This document shows positions 63,695-64,000 of a DNA stretch of 64,000 nucleotides, piece by piece. The DNA is from Ipomoea triloba (taxonomy: Eukaryota; Streptophyta; Magnoliopsida; Solanales; Convolvulaceae). The stretch lies in NCBI RefSeq assembly GCF_003576645.1, contig NC_044917.1, forward strand, positions 22,455,477 to 22,519,476, written 5' to 3'. The notes under the pieces were generated by a model. It was not told the origin of the DNA. It saw only the letters and a list, made by a program, of their open reading frames with translations, and ran no database searches. Numbering within the stretch: position 1 is the first letter of the stretch; each line of letters starts with the position of its first letter. The position numbers and the translations under genes are program-made.

Positions 63695-63763
63695 ATGGTG
63701 ATTCTTTGCTTTGTCTTGGATCTTCGATGCCTATCGCCTCCACTACTTCGCGATTTGAAGCAG
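63695..63763 (+). CDS. First coding exon of an unidentified plant gene (partial)
   Basis: ATG at 63695 opens M-V-I-L-C-F-V-L-D-L-R then L-S-P-P-L-L-R-D-L-K-Q, 23 codons, and ends at CAG|GTAACA (phase 0). The pattern of a hydrophobic strand followed by D-L-R-x-L-x-P-P-L-L looks like the start of a conserved plant protein that I cannot name. Acceptor-like TTGTTGCAG (about 63968) and CTTCTTCAG (63992-64000) follow, so exon 2 begins at or beyond the window end. Confidence 0.6.
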
Positions 63764-64000
63764 GTAACATTCATGTACAACCTACACAGTGTTCACATAT
63801 TCGTAAAACTGTGTTCGAATCCTCTGAAGTTAACAGCTAAAAATAGTTGTTGATTCTCTGATCATCTGCGTTTTGGATTTTTTTTAAAATAAACATTTGT
63901 CTTGAAATTGTCTCCTAATCGCGATTGATGTGAGCTGAACGTATTATGCGATGCCAGTCATTGTTGCAGATAGCGAATTTCCACGCAATATCTTCTTCAG

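Overview
This is nuclear DNA from a flowering plant, almost certainly a eudicot. It holds two intact plant genes (an inositol polyphosphate multikinase and a germin-like protein), L1-type LINE debris, several Ty3/gypsy lineages primed by tRNA-Asp, Tourist-like and Mutator-like MITEs, and a long AT-rich endogenous pararetrovirus of the family Caulimoviridae. I cannot name the species.

Layout. 1-2510: decayed LINE (+). 2609-2917: Tourist-like MITE. 3031-8659: non-autonomous gypsy-type element A (-). 8660-29760: remains of a Tat-lineage gypsy element whose pol fragment is on the minus strand (27922-29759), with an oppositely transcribed plant-mobile-domain (PMD) pseudogene on the plus strand in three blocks (10932-12572, 14720-15622, 26962-27280). 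The PMD pseudogene was split by element B (12573-14719, +) and element C (15623-26961, -). Element C itself carries a solo LTR (22134-24180) with a 5-bp target duplication. Removing C and one target copy rejoins the PMD reading frame, and removing the solo LTR rejoins the gag frame of C.

29.94-42.09 kb: endogenous caulimovirid. The order is small ORFs, movement protein, small ORFs, coat protein (frameshifted), protease-RT-RNase H, transactivator-like ORF, pregenomic promoter, leader, two small ORFs. A single N at 38434 separates two copies of exactly the same 2432 bp (36002-38433 and 38435-40866). This looks like an unmerged contig overlap, so the real locus is probably about 9.7 kb of virus, roughly one genome equivalent. 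Seven tandem duplications in the viral part all have a 42-bp period.

42.4-43.0 kb: Mutator-like foldback. 44.3-45.2 kb: IPK2-type kinase gene with a probable 5'UTR intron. 45.6-45.9 kb: second Tourist-like MITE. 46.5-47.2 kb: germin-like protein gene. 47.7-52.1 kb: decayed chromovirus. 52.2-55.2 kb: an eIF1A gene scrap, a 5'-truncated LINE with a 17-bp target duplication, and an RPA1-like pseudogene. 55.5-56.2 kb: microsatellite and minisatellite DNA. 56.2-62.3 kb: non-autonomous element E, organised like A. 62.3-63.6 kb: repeat-rich intergenic DNA. 63695-63763: first coding exon of a plant gene that runs out of the window.

The points most worth following are the false-duplication signature, the pararetrovirus with a second retropepsin-like domain on its movement protein and its 42-bp duplications, and a paired polypurine-tract/TCCT-loop hairpin module shared by elements A, C and E.
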